16,093 nucleotides of DNA, from the NCBI GenBank assembly GCA_035310015.1, contig DATGEO010000160.1:1-16093 (forward strand), read 5' to 3'. Under the pieces are notes generated by a model. It saw only the letters and a list, made by a program, of their open reading frames with translations, was not told the DNA's origin and made no database searches. The position numbers were made by a program, and so were the translations under genes. Positions 7,276 to 13,898 of this stretch are shown here, one piece after another (the stretch's first letter is position 1; each line of letters begins with the position of its first letter). This DNA comes from DATGEO01 sp035310015. Lineage in GTDB: Bacteria; Chloroflexota; Dormibacteria; Dormibacterales; Dormibacteraceae.

Positions 7276-7902
7276 CTACGCTCGCGTCGGAAGCATCACC
7301 TCGGCGACGACCGTCTCGACGTTGCTCAGCTCGAGACCGTAGATGTTGGCCGACTGGGAGATTCGCTGGCGCAGGTCACCCACCACATTGTTGCTGGCTT
7401 CACGCTGCTCCGGCGTGGACCAGCTGCTGGCCGTGAAGGCACGTCCCGTCATGCGGTTGATGCCCGACGAATAAGACCGGAAGCCCGGCTCGCGCTTCAG
7501 CAAGGGAATGACCTCATCGCGGATCGTGTCCGTGGCCTTGTCGGCCGTTGCTGGATCTGCGTAACCGAGGATCAGCCGCGTGTACGCGGGCAGCTGGGCT
7601 GTGGGCTCTGCAAGCTCGAGGGTTGCGATCTCGAAACGGTCGACGTCGATCACCTCGATGCCGGTGGACTCCTCGGATTCCGTCCGCACCTGCACCCCGA
7701 GAGGCTCTGCCTTGTTCATGGTCTCGAGCGACTCCCACAGGGTGCTTGCCGCACCGGTCGACTTGCCCCGGTCGACGATGCAGGTCGCACCCCGAAAGCC
7801 GGGCGCTTTCTTCATGGCGGGGACGACCTGGTCGCGAAAGTATGCAATTCCGGCGTCGAGCTTGGCGGGGTCGGACTTGAAAGCGGTTACGCGCAGGTAC
7901 AC
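7276..7902 (-). CDS. Two-domain ABM-like (dimeric alpha-beta barrel) protein
   Basis: 208 residues. GTG 7902 is preceded by AAGGAGG with a 7-base spacer, a strong ribosome site. The protein appears to be two ferredoxin-like repeats: the first, residues 1-~100, begins MYLRVTAFKSDPAKLDAGIAYF and continues VVPAMKKAPGFRGATCIVD; the second begins near TRLILGYADPATADKATDTI and continues VIPLLKREPGFRSYSSGIN. The repeated (V/I)(V/I)P-x(1-2)-K-x-x-PGFR pattern matches antibiotic-biosynthesis-monooxygenase (ABM/EthD-like) folds, where two such units form one barrel. These proteins may be monooxygenases, heme-binding proteins or simply stress proteins; no cofactor site is visible. It stands alone, with its own hairpin downstream and its own leader upstream, so it is probably monocistronic. 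Confidence 0.75.
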   Translation of the reverse strand: MYLRVTAFKSDPAKLDAGIAYFRDQVVPAMKKAPGFRGATCIVDRGKSTGAASTLWESLETMNKAEPLGVQVRTESEESTGIEVIDVDRFEIATLELAEPTAQLPAYTRLILGYADPATADKATDTIRDEVIPLLKREPGFRSYSSGINRMTGRAFTASSWSTPEQREASNNVVGDLRQRISQSANIYGLELSNVETVVAEVMLPTRA

Positions 7903-7928
7903 GGCGGCACCTCCTTGCGGAACACGAG

Positions 7929-7962
7929 AGGTCGGATGCCTCTGACCGACCTGGAAACACTA
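7929..7962 (-). promoter_or_regulatory. Candidate -10 box and inverted repeat in the leader of the ABM-like gene
   Basis: On the minus strand TAGTGT (7962-7957) is a possible -10; no good -35 is seen. Immediately downstream lies an inverted repeat, AGGTCGG / CCGACCT (arms 7929-7935 and 7946-7952, 10-base spacer), ending 26 bases before the GTG start. The position just past a -10 would suit an operator, or a leader hairpin. Weak evidence. Confidence 0.35.
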
Positions 7963-8024
7963 CGCGCGACCAGGGAATTTGGACAGGGTCGGCTTGGGTC
8001 ACCCCAGCGCCCTCTAAACCTTTC

Positions 8025-8053
8025 TTGACAGCATGGCCGTCGGAATGTAGGCT
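8025..8053 (+). promoter_or_regulatory. Near-consensus promoter of the small Cys4 protein
   Basis: A perfect TTGACA (8025-8030) and TAGGCT (8048-8053) are exactly 17 bases apart. A start near 8060 gives a leader of about 54 bases before ATG 8114. This is the best -35/-10 pair in the window. Confidence 0.7.
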
Positions 8054-8113
8054 GCGGTTGGCTGGTTCTTGCGTCTTTTGTCACGGGATTGAACCGGCCC
8101 GGAGGTGGGACGT

Positions 8114-8341
8114 ATGGTGAGCGCCGCCCAGACCGCCGCCGTTCGCCATCGCGAGCGCCGCCCGCTGCAGCCGCCGACGACCGTGAATGCCGAGGTGGCC
8201 GCCGCCATGGCGGCGATGTGCGAGACCTGCGGAGAACCCGTCGCCCGCGGCGCCGTCACGCGGGGACCGCTCCGCTACTGCAGCGTCGAGTGCGCCCTGT
8301 CCGGCGTGGACGGCCAGGTGCCCGGCAACTACCTCGGGTAG
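8114..8341 (+). CDS. Small Cys4 zinc-ribbon-like protein
   Basis: 75 residues from ATG 8114, chosen because GGAGG (8101-8105) lies 8 bases upstream; a GTG at 8105 overlaps that site and is less likely. The N-terminal ~25 residues are basic (RHRERRPLQPP), then CETCGEPVARGAV and LRYCSVECAL supply a C-x2-C...C-x3-C cluster, a treble-clef/FCS-like zinc-binding arrangement seen in MYM- and YHS-like small domains. No signal peptide or membrane segment. The strong promoter implies high expression. Function unknown; a metal-binding regulator or accessory protein is possible. Confidence 0.68.
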   Translation: MVSAAQTAAVRHRERRPLQPPTTVNAEVAAAMAAMCETCGEPVARGAVTRGPLRYCSVECALSGVDGQVPGNYLG

Positions 8342-8376
8342 CGCCCACAGCCGGGCGCTCGAGCTCAGATGACGGA

Positions 8377-8425
8377 CTGACCCGGCCGAGCCCGAAAGCT
8401 CCCGCCGCTCGCCCGCCCGGGTCAG
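8377..8425. terminator. Hairpin between convergent genes
   Basis: CTGACCCGG (8377-8385) and CCGGGTCAG (8417-8425) form a perfect 9-bp stem enclosing 31 bases that can fold further (GAGC / GCTC around CCGAAA). It lies between the stop of the small Cys4 gene (8341) and that of the minus-strand sigma-like gene (8433), so it may serve both. No T-run. Confidence 0.5.
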
Positions 8426-8432
8426 CTCCCGG

Positions 8433-9347
8433 CTAGTGTCCGCACCCGCCGGCCGCGGGGTGCGTCACCGGCGCTCCGGTCGGATGGGCTCCACGCGAGG
8501 CGACAGGCAGCGACGGAGGTGCGTCGGTGGGATTGCCGCCGCAACCGGCTGGTCCCGCCGATGCCCCCGAGCTCGACGCGGCGGCGGCGGAAGTCACGCT
8601 GATGAGCGTCACCGCGACCCCGGCATTCCCGTCGATGATCGAGTGAGCTCCGGTCGGCGCGCCTGTAGGCGCATGGAGCGCGAGCGGGACCATGCGCACC
8701 GCGGCCGGCGTCGACGGCCGCGCTGGAATCACCGGGCCGTGGGTCGTCACGACGAGTCCGACGACGAGCGCCCCCGCCGCGCCGGCGGCCGCCAGCACCA
8801 GCGCGGCATGCTGGCCTGGACCGCGAAGCGTCGTGTCGACCGTCCGCCACGCAAGCCCGGCCCGCTGCGAGACATAGGCGAGGAAGACGAGCACCAGCGC
8901 CGAGATCCAGGTACCGGTCCAGAGCACGCCCTTCTCGAAGCGCTCGAGGGCTTTCGTGAGCCGCCGCCCGACCGTGCGCACCGAGATGTCCAGCATGGCG
9001 GCGATCTCGCGGTTGCTGTGGCCCTCTAGGTAGGCCAGCGTGAGCAGCCGGCGGTCGGCGTCGTCGAGCCTGGTCAGGCCGCTGAACGCCGTGTGCCTCT
9101 GCAGGGCGGAGACCATGTCCGTCCAGATTCCCGTCGGGGTCGGGTGATTGTGCAGGTCGGACGAGAGCAATCCCCTCGCGCGCGGGTGCTTGCCGAAGCG
9201 GCGCCGCGGGTGAACGCCGAACTTGATCCGGCCGCGCAGCAGCCACACGCGAAGAGCCGACGGCGCCTCCTCCATGAGCGCCGGATGAGAGCCAGGCTCG
9301 GACCCGGGGACGGACTCGAGAAAGCCAGGATCAACAGAGGCTTGCAC
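8433..9347 (-). CDS. Membrane-anchored sigma-70 region-4-like HTH protein
   Basis: 304 residues from GTG 9347; ATG 9275 (residue 25) is an alternative, and neither has a visible Shine-Dalgarno. TAGCCT (9363-9358, minus) lies 10 bases before the GTG, so a near-leaderless message is possible. Residues ~94-137 (TRLDDADRRLLTLAYLEG, then SNREIAAMLDISVRTVGRRLTKALERF) are a good sigma-70 region-4 / LuxR-like helix-turn-helix. No region-2 domain precedes it. Hydrophobic helices follow at ~141-161 and ~180-203, with a Pro/Ala/Gly-rich tail ending in a Cys/His-containing GGCGH. With the HTH in the cytoplasm, two helices would return the tail to the cytoplasm. It looks like a membrane-tethered regulator rather than a working sigma factor. 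Signal and targets unknown. Confidence 0.72.
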   Translation of the reverse strand: MQASVDPGFLESVPGSEPGSHPALMEEAPSALRVWLLRGRIKFGVHPRRRFGKHPRARGLLSSDLHNHPTPTGIWTDMVSALQRHTAFSGLTRLDDADRRLLTLAYLEGHSNREIAAMLDISVRTVGRRLTKALERFEKGVLWTGTWISALVLVFLAYVSQRAGLAWRTVDTTLRGPGQHAALVLAAAGAAGALVVGLVVTTHGPVIPARPSTPAAVRMVPLALHAPTGAPTGAHSIIDGNAGVAVTLISVTSAAAASSSGASAGPAGCGGNPTDAPPSLPVASRGAHPTGAPVTHPAAGGCGH

Positions 9348-9354
9348 GGGCAGG

Positions 9355-9385
9355 AAAAGGCTACCCCTTTGGGGCCGTTTCGGCC
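9355..9385 (-). promoter_or_regulatory. Cluster of short inverted repeats upstream of the sigma-like gene
   Basis: The gap between the YwaF-like stop (9412) and the sigma-like start (9347) contains three small overlapping hairpins: GGCCG/CGGCC (9373-9385), CCCC/GGGG around AAA, and AAAGG/CCTTT (9356-9370). On the minus strand the last is followed by TTTTCC-like sequence. They could end the upstream transcript or form an operator; which one is not decidable. Confidence 0.3.
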
Positions 9386-9411
9386 ACCACCAGACAGCCT
9401 TTCTGGGCGGG

Positions 9412-10101
9412 TCAGACGCGGACTTCGGTCTGGCTCTCCCGCCGGGATTCGGTGGCGAAGGGCAGTGAGAGCACCGAGAACACGATCACCGCGAGGACGG
9501 TGAGGGTCACGAGGTACCAGGGCCACGGCCCCATGTAGTCGAGCAGCGTCCGGGTGGGCGGCAGGTTGCGCAGGAAGAGGTAGTTGCCGCGGGTGACGTA
9601 GTCGACGATCCCCACCGGGATTGCGTACGCGATCGTCGCCATGCAAACCCGCAGGACAGCGCCCCGAGCCGGCCGCATGCGCATGACGATCACCAGGTAC
9701 AGCGAGCCGAGCACCAGCAGACCGTGCTCCGTGTAGTACTGAAAGTACACGGCATCTGGGAAGTGGCCGGGGATGTTCGGCGTGAAGAGCCCGGGAAGGC
9801 TGCCGCCGAGCACCCAGAAGTACGTGATCTCGAAGGCGAACCGGTTGCGCTTCCACAGAGCCACCGCGCCGACGAAGCACGCGGCCTCGCACAGGTGCAG
9901 CGGCAGGCTCCACTGGAACGTCCAGATGCCCTGGACGATCGAGATCATCCACCACCAGGCCTCGGCCAGGATGAGCGCGGCGGCCAGGACCACCGCGACT
10001 GGGTCGACCCAGCTTTCCGGCATGCGCCGCGCGGCCAGCAGCGCCAGCGGGATGACTCCCGCGATCACCACCAAAGGCCAGGCGTGCTCCGCCGAAAGCA
10101 T
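9412..10101 (-). CDS. TIGR02206/YwaF-type integral membrane protein
   Basis: 229 residues, close to the family's usual size, with about six or seven hydrophobic helices. Characteristic segments are FQWSLPLHLCEAACFVGAVAL, NIPGHFPDAVYFQYYTEHG, and NYLFLRNLPPTRTLLDYMGP followed by WPWYL, all conserved in YwaF/TIGR02206 proteins, whose function is unknown. It starts at ATG 10101 without a clear Shine-Dalgarno (AAATTTGGCCCGCC precedes the ATG). It lies 59 bases downstream of the P450 stop with a hairpin between, so it probably has its own promoter or receives read-through. The C-terminus is short and charged (TESRRESQTEVRV). Confidence 0.85.
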   Translation of the reverse strand: MLSAEHAWPLVVIAGVIPLALLAARRMPESWVDPVAVVLAAALILAEAWWWMISIVQGIWTFQWSLPLHLCEAACFVGAVALWKRNRFAFEITYFWVLGGSLPGLFTPNIPGHFPDAVYFQYYTEHGLLVLGSLYLVIVMRMRPARGAVLRVCMATIAYAIPVGIVDYVTRGNYLFLRNLPPTRTLLDYMGPWPWYLVTLTVLAVIVFSVLSLPFATESRRESQTEVRV

Positions 10102-10129
10102 GGCGGGCCAAATTTTCTCTTATCGGCCC

Positions 10130-10154
10130 CCCGGCGAGACCCCCTTTCGCCGGG
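10130..10154 (-). terminator. 8-bp GC hairpin just after the P450 gene
   Basis: CCCGGCGA (10130-10137) pairs with TCGCCGGG (10147-10154) around a 9-base loop. On the minus strand it starts 6 bases past the P450 stop. No T-run follows. It separates the P450 from the YwaF-like gene. Confidence 0.5.
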
Positions 10155-10160
10155 CGAAAA

Positions 10161-11504
10161 TCAGCGCGCGCTCACCGCCATCGGCATGCCGCCCAGCGGC
10201 CGCAGAGTGATCGAGGGCGCGGCCTTGACCTCGCCCGTCCGCAACAGCCGAAAGCGCGGCAGGATGGTGGCCAGCGCGATGGTCGCCTCCATCATCGCGT
10301 AGGAGCTTCCGACGCACCGCCGGGGACCGCTGCTGAACGGGAAATAAGCGAACCGGGGCAGCTTCGACGCCAGGCCGTTGCGCCACCGCGACGGGTCGAA
10401 CTCGTCCGGATTCTCGAAGTGGCGAGGGTCGCGATGCATCGCCCACGGGCTCATCAGCACCGTCGTTCCCGCGGGAACACGGTGCTGGCCGACGCGAGTG
10501 TCGCGAACCGCGCGCCGGCCGAACGCGTAGGCGGGCGGGTACAGGCGCAGCACCTCGTTGAGGACGGCCTGCAGGTAGGGAAGGCGCTCCACGAATGTCG
10601 ACGGGTCGCCGTGCGGCGCATCCTCGCGCGCGAGCTCGACGAGCACCTCGGCTTCGATGTCCGGCCGGCCCGCCAGCGCGTAGAGCGTCCAGGAGAGGAG
10701 ACAGGCGGTGGTCTCGTGGCCTGCGAAGAACACGGCCACGGCGGCGTTGCGCACCTCGCGGTCGCTCATCGGCTTTCCGTCCTCGTCGTGCGCGGTCACG
10801 AGCATCGACAGAAGGTCGCCGTCGGGGCTGGCCCGCCGCGCCCGAATGGCGGAGTAGGCGATGCTGTCCAGCGCCCGGACGGCGCGAAGCAGCCGTAGCG
10901 TGCGCAGCGTGGGCAGCGGGAACCGGCTGCGCACGGGCATCGCGATCCGCCGGTTGAACTCGTCCATCAGCGTCGAGACGAGCTCCTCCGCGGCTCCGAC
11001 CGCGTTCGCGAGGTCGACGCCGAAGAGCGTTCTGGTCACGACCTGAAGAGTCATGTGCATCATGTCCGAGTGCACGTCGCGGGTCGTTCCCGGCGTCCAC
11101 TCGCCACCGGCGCGCGCTGCTTCTTCGGCCATGATCGCCGCGTAGGCCTTGAGCCGGTCCGCATGAAAGGCCGGGAGGACGAGCTTGCGCTGGTGCAGCC
11201 AGCTGTCGCTGTCCGCGAGCAGCAGGCTGCTGGCGAGCAGCGGGTGCATCAGGCTCGTCAGGTACGCCTTGCTGAAGTCGGTGCGGCGCGCCACCAGGAC
11301 GTCGTTGACGAGATCGGGACGGCTGACCACGAGCACGTCGTCCGCGGCGAAGTGGTACGGGATCGCGTCGGCGGTCTGCGCGCAGCGCAGGAAGAATCGA
11401 AGCCGGTCGCGCCGGAACTCGTCGAATGCCTCGCTCGAATCCCGCTCCGGCGTCACCCTTCCCTGCAGCAACGCCGTGGATTCGCGGATCAACTGCTTGG
11501 CCAC
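10161..11504 (-). CDS. Cytochrome P450 monooxygenase
   Basis: 447 residues, a full-length soluble bacterial P450. All landmark motifs are present: C-helix WLHQRK (102-107), I-helix oxygen-activation AGHETT (261-266), K-helix ExxR as EVLR (317-320), PSRW in place of PERF (371-374), and the heme loop FSSGPRRCVG with axial Cys397. No transmembrane anchor is seen. The long form with HETT and the FSSGPRRC loop resembles the CYP102/CYP110/CYP4-like bacterial clade that often oxidises fatty acids or terpenes; the substrate cannot be fixed here. No ferredoxin or reductase gene lies nearby, so electrons must come from elsewhere. GTG 11504 has no Shine-Dalgarno; TAGAAT (11522-11517, minus) ends 12 bases before it, so the leader may be only a few bases. 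A hairpin follows the stop. Confidence 0.93.
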   Translation of the reverse strand: MAKQLIRESTALLQGRVTPERDSSEAFDEFRRDRLRFFLRCAQTADAIPYHFAADDVLVVSRPDLVNDVLVARRTDFSKAYLTSLMHPLLASSLLLADSDSWLHQRKLVLPAFHADRLKAYAAIMAEEAARAGGEWTPGTTRDVHSDMMHMTLQVVTRTLFGVDLANAVGAAEELVSTLMDEFNRRIAMPVRSRFPLPTLRTLRLLRAVRALDSIAYSAIRARRASPDGDLLSMLVTAHDEDGKPMSDREVRNAAVAVFFAGHETTACLLSWTLYALAGRPDIEAEVLVELAREDAPHGDPSTFVERLPYLQAVLNEVLRLYPPAYAFGRRAVRDTRVGQHRVPAGTTVLMSPWAMHRDPRHFENPDEFDPSRWRNGLASKLPRFAYFPFSSGPRRCVGSSYAMMEATIALATILPRFRLLRTGEVKAAPSITLRPLGGMPMAVSAR

Positions 11505-11516
11505 CGGTCGGACCGA

Positions 11517-11560
11517 ATTCTAGGTGCTGCCCCAAAACGGCTTTCTGATTGGGTTACCGT
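11517..11560. promoter_or_regulatory. Divergent promoter region between the P450 and a small membrane protein gene
   Basis: Minus strand: TAGAAT (11522-11517) as -10 for the P450. Plus strand: TACCGT (11555-11560) ends 7 bases before ATG 11568, fitting a leaderless start. No convincing -35 boxes. A short CGGTC/GACCG inverted repeat lies at the P450 start codon. Confidence 0.35.
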
Positions 11561-11567
11561 TCGGGCG

Positions 11568-11753
11568 ATGCGGTGGTTGCAGACGGCCCACGGAAGGCTC
11601 CTGGGCATCGGCATCTTCTGCTTCCTCCTCGGGATCGCCGCCGCCACCGGTGGCTCGAACACGTTCCTGAGCCTGAGCTCCATCGCCCTGCTGGCGGCGG
11701 CCGCGATCACCGTCACCTGGGGCGCGATCCTGGCGCTGCGCCGGAGGGCCTGA
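11568..11753 (+). CDS. Small two-helix membrane protein
   Basis: 61 residues: MRWLQTAHGR, then hydrophobic LLGIGIFCFLLGIAAATGG, a short NTFLSLSS link, a second helix (IALLAAAAITVTWGAILAL) and a basic RRRA end. No ribosome site, but TACCGT sits 7 bases before the ATG, suggesting a leaderless transcript. It converges on the PspA-paralog gene with only 7 bases between stops, and is divergent from the P450. No family recognised. Coding status rests on the clean helix pattern and position. Confidence 0.55.
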   Translation: MRWLQTAHGRLLGIGIFCFLLGIAAATGGSNTFLSLSSIALLAAAAITVTWGAILALRRRA

Positions 11754-11760
11754 CGGGGAT

Positions 11761-12447
11761 TCAGCTCGCCTGCGGCTTCTCGGTCAGGTCCGACTCGAGC
11801 GCCGCCAGCTGAACCTCGACGTCGTCCCCGGCCGGCAGCTCGAGCGATTCGAGATCGCCCTCCTGCACCAGCCGGTCGATCGCGGTGGCGCGCGCCTGCA
11901 GCGTCTCGGTCCGTTCCTCGGCCCGCTGGAGGGCGGCGGTGAGCGACTCGAAATCGGCCGACACGCCGGTCATCGCCTCGTTGATCCGCACCTGCGCCTC
12001 GGCCGCGCTGTAGCGCGCGCGGATGACCTGCTGCCGGGCGGCGAAGGCCTCGATCTGCGCGGAGAGCCGCTGCTGGACCACCGACAGCGCGACCTCTTCG
12101 CGCTGGACCTCCGCCAGCTGGCGGTCCAGCGTGCGGAGCTCGGCGGCGGCCACCTGCCGGCGCTGCAGCGCCAGCCGCGCCATGTCCTTGCGCCCGGCGC
12201 GCAGCTCGTCGCGAGCCTGGTCCTCGAGCGCCGGCAGCTTGGCCCGAACGCCGGCTGCGCTCGCCTCCAGCCGGCCGCGCGCCGCGATCACGTCCTGGAT
12301 CGCGCCCGAGACCTGGACCAGAAGCGCGCGCTGCTTCTGATGCGCGGACACGTTGAGCGGACGGGGATCGACGGCCGGCGCGAACGCCGCCGCCGTCCCC
12401 TGCTTCAGCTTCTGGGTGATCCGGTCGAGAAAGCCCACCCGGGCCAC
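11761..12447 (-). CDS. PspA/IM30-family coiled-coil protein, divergent paralog (last gene of operon)
   Basis: 228 residues, nearly all predicted coiled coil. It aligns by eye with the PspA at 13895-14626: DQARDELRAGRKDMARLALQ matches DQARRALTAGREDLARIALE, and RARYSAAEAQVRINEAMTGV matches SARYSAAEAEVRVKESLAGV, both PspA hallmarks. The N-terminus (VGFLDRITQKLKQG, about residue 4 onward) still resembles the family's amphipathic helix, but the usual EDP-x-x-x-L-D-Y stretch is altered to VDPRPLNVS, so membrane binding or assembly may differ. GTG 12447 follows the preceding stop by 4 bases, with no strong ribosome site, so translational coupling is likely. PspA proteins form ESCRT-III-like assemblies that protect or remodel stressed membranes. 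Confidence 0.8.
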   Translation of the reverse strand: MARVGFLDRITQKLKQGTAAAFAPAVDPRPLNVSAHQKQRALLVQVSGAIQDVIAARGRLEASAAGVRAKLPALEDQARDELRAGRKDMARLALQRRQVAAAELRTLDRQLAEVQREEVALSVVQQRLSAQIEAFAARQQVIRARYSAAEAQVRINEAMTGVSADFESLTAALQRAEERTETLQARATAIDRLVQEGDLESLELPAGDDVEVQLAALESDLTEKPQAS

Positions 12448-12451
12448 CGCT

Positions 12452-13096
12452 CTACCGCCGCACCGGCTGTCGCGCCGGCACGGAGGACGCCATCATCGCC
12501 TCGACGCCAGAGGTGGCGCCTCGCGAGGCGCGTGCCAGCCGGTCGCGCTGAATGCGGAAGTAGTAGTTGCCGAGGAAACCCATCGCGGCGATGACTATGG
12601 CCCGCATCACGAGCACCTTGACATCGTTGCCCAGGTCGAGATGCACCGTGCCGGTGAGCAGGCACGCGGCGGCGTAGGCCACGATCGCGATCACCGTATA
12701 GGCCGCCTCGATCTGGCGCGTGAAGACGAGGGCGAAAGCGAACACGACCGGGAAGTAGAGGACGAAGAACTGGTTGTCCAGGCCGTGCGAGCCAGGCCAC
12801 AGCGCGACGATCGCCGTGATCAGCACGAGGTCGACGAAGCTCGCGACCATCACCGCGACCCGGTTGAGCGGGCTGCCCATGACGTAGCGCCCGTGCAGGA
12901 AGAAGTTCATGGCCATGAGCGCGAGGAAGAACGGCACCGTCTGGGTCAGATGGGTGACGGTGGTCGACGTCCACAGCACCAGCACGATGCCGGCGACGAT
13001 GACACTCCACCGCGCCCACAGGATCACCGTCTGGCCGAAGAAGAGATCCTCGAGGTTGGCCTGGTCCGCCGTGCGGACTTCACGGACGTTCTGCAT
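12452..13096 (-). CDS. Polytopic membrane protein paired with PspA paralogs (short form)
   Basis: 214 residues from ATG 13096. GGAGG just upstream is 7 bases from this ATG but only 1 base from the ATG at 13102, so 13096 is preferred; a GTG at 13138 would overlap the preceding gene. It begins MQNVREVRTADQANLEDLFF, then GQTVILWARW and about six hydrophobic helices, ending in a basic cytoplasmic tail (FRIQRDRLARASRG). It is a clear paralog of the next upstream gene: EDLxFGQTVxxWARW, NFxLH, DLxxxxAxV, an FxxxYFxxVVxxxxxF-like block and AAYTxxxxVxYxxxC are shared. The topology resembles the membrane sensor half of some histidine kinases, but no kinase domain follows. Function unknown. Confidence 0.75.
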   Translation of the reverse strand: MQNVREVRTADQANLEDLFFGQTVILWARWSVIVAGIVLVLWTSTTVTHLTQTVPFFLALMAMNFFLHGRYVMGSPLNRVAVMVASFVDLVLITAIVALWPGSHGLDNQFFVLYFPVVFAFALVFTRQIEAAYTVIAIVAYAAACLLTGTVHLDLGNDVKVLVMRAIVIAAMGFLGNYYFRIQRDRLARASRGATSGVEAMMASSVPARQPVRR

Positions 13097-13109
13097 CTTC
13101 ATTCCTCCA

Positions 13110-13898
13110 TCAAGCCGGGGCCACCGGCTGGTTGGCATGCTCTTCGGCCGCCCTGTCGGCGGGCTCGTCGAGCAGCTCTTCGTGGGCGCGCGCGGCTTCC
13201 TCGCGGCGATGCGACTCGTTGCGGGCGAACACGTTCCCGCATGCCGCCACGGCCGCGATCATCAGCAGGCGGGTGAAGACGGCGGGAAACTCTTCGGGCG
13301 GCGCGGTGCTGAGGCAGATGATCCCGTACACGACGACGACGGCGGCCGTGTAGCCGGCCGTCAGAAGGGTCGGGAACGCGACCGAGATGCCGACGACCGC
13401 CGCGAAGTAGAAGATGAACACGGGCGAGGAGTAGCCGCCCTGCACGAGCACCAGCGCGGTGACCACACACAGGTCGGCCACGCTGGCCGCGTACACGATG
13501 TTGTCGATCGCGGGATGGCCGCGCAGCAGCTGGACGTGCAGGTAGAAGTTGCCGAACGCGAGCGCGATGATCGCCGCCAGCTGCACCTGCAGCATGTGCA
13601 GGTCGCTCGGGCTCCAGAACGAGAGCACGAGACCGGTCCCGATCAGGATCCAGCGGGCCCAGACCAGGACCGTCTGGCCGAAGACGAGATCCTCGGAACG
13701 CACGCTGCCGGTGAAGGAGCTCAGGCCCTTGCCGGACTGCGCCCTCGGTGGCGCCGCGTGATGCCTCGGCGCCTCGTACGCCACGCCCGCCACGCCCGGC
13801 GCGATGGGCTTTGGCACCCACTGCTGGGCGACGCCGTCCCAGTACCAGTTGCCGTCGGGCGAGACCAGGTGCTCGCCCACCTTGACTCCGTAGCTCAC
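13110..13898 (-). CDS. Polytopic membrane protein with N-terminal Trp-rich DUF2510-like motif (long form)
   Basis: 262 residues. GTG 13898 has GGAGG with a 7-base spacer and overlaps the upstream PspA stop by GTGA (13898-13895), a translational-coupling overlap. Residues ~8-30 read GEHLVSPDGNWYWDGVAQQW then VP, a SPDGxWxWDGxxWxP pattern like DUF2510/WW-like modules of actinobacteria. A flexible Pro/His/Ala linker leads to SEDLVFGQTVLVWARW, about six transmembrane helices, and a charged C-terminal helix (RNESHRREEAARAHEELLDE). The membrane part is paralogous to the next gene, which lacks the Trp motif. The extra soluble ends could bind PspA or another partner; that is inference. Confidence 0.77.
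   Translation of the reverse strand: MSYGVKVGEHLVSPDGNWYWDGVAQQWVPKPIAPGVAGVAYEAPRHHAAPPRAQSGKGLSSFTGSVRSEDLVFGQTVLVWARWILIGTGLVLSFWSPSDLHMLQVQLAAIIALAFGNFYLHVQLLRGHPAIDNIVYAASVADLCVVTALVLVQGGYSSPVFIFYFAAVVGISVAFPTLLTAGYTAAVVVVYGIICLSTAPPEEFPAVFTRLLMIAAVAACGNVFARNESHRREEAARAHEELLDEPADRAAEEHANQPVAPA

Noticed and set aside
6328..8028. A 566-codon plus-strand open frame
   Set aside because: It runs antisense across the permease, csoR and the ABM-like gene; those have clear domains, and this frame has none.
9074..10111. 345-codon minus-strand frame spanning the YwaF-like gene and the start of the sigma-like gene
   Set aside because: It is out of frame with both recognisable proteins and has no domain.
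10120..11535. Overlapping 471-codon minus-strand frame at the P450 locus
   Set aside because: It is a shifted frame with Arg/Ala/Gly-rich noise; the 10161-11504 frame has every P450 motif.
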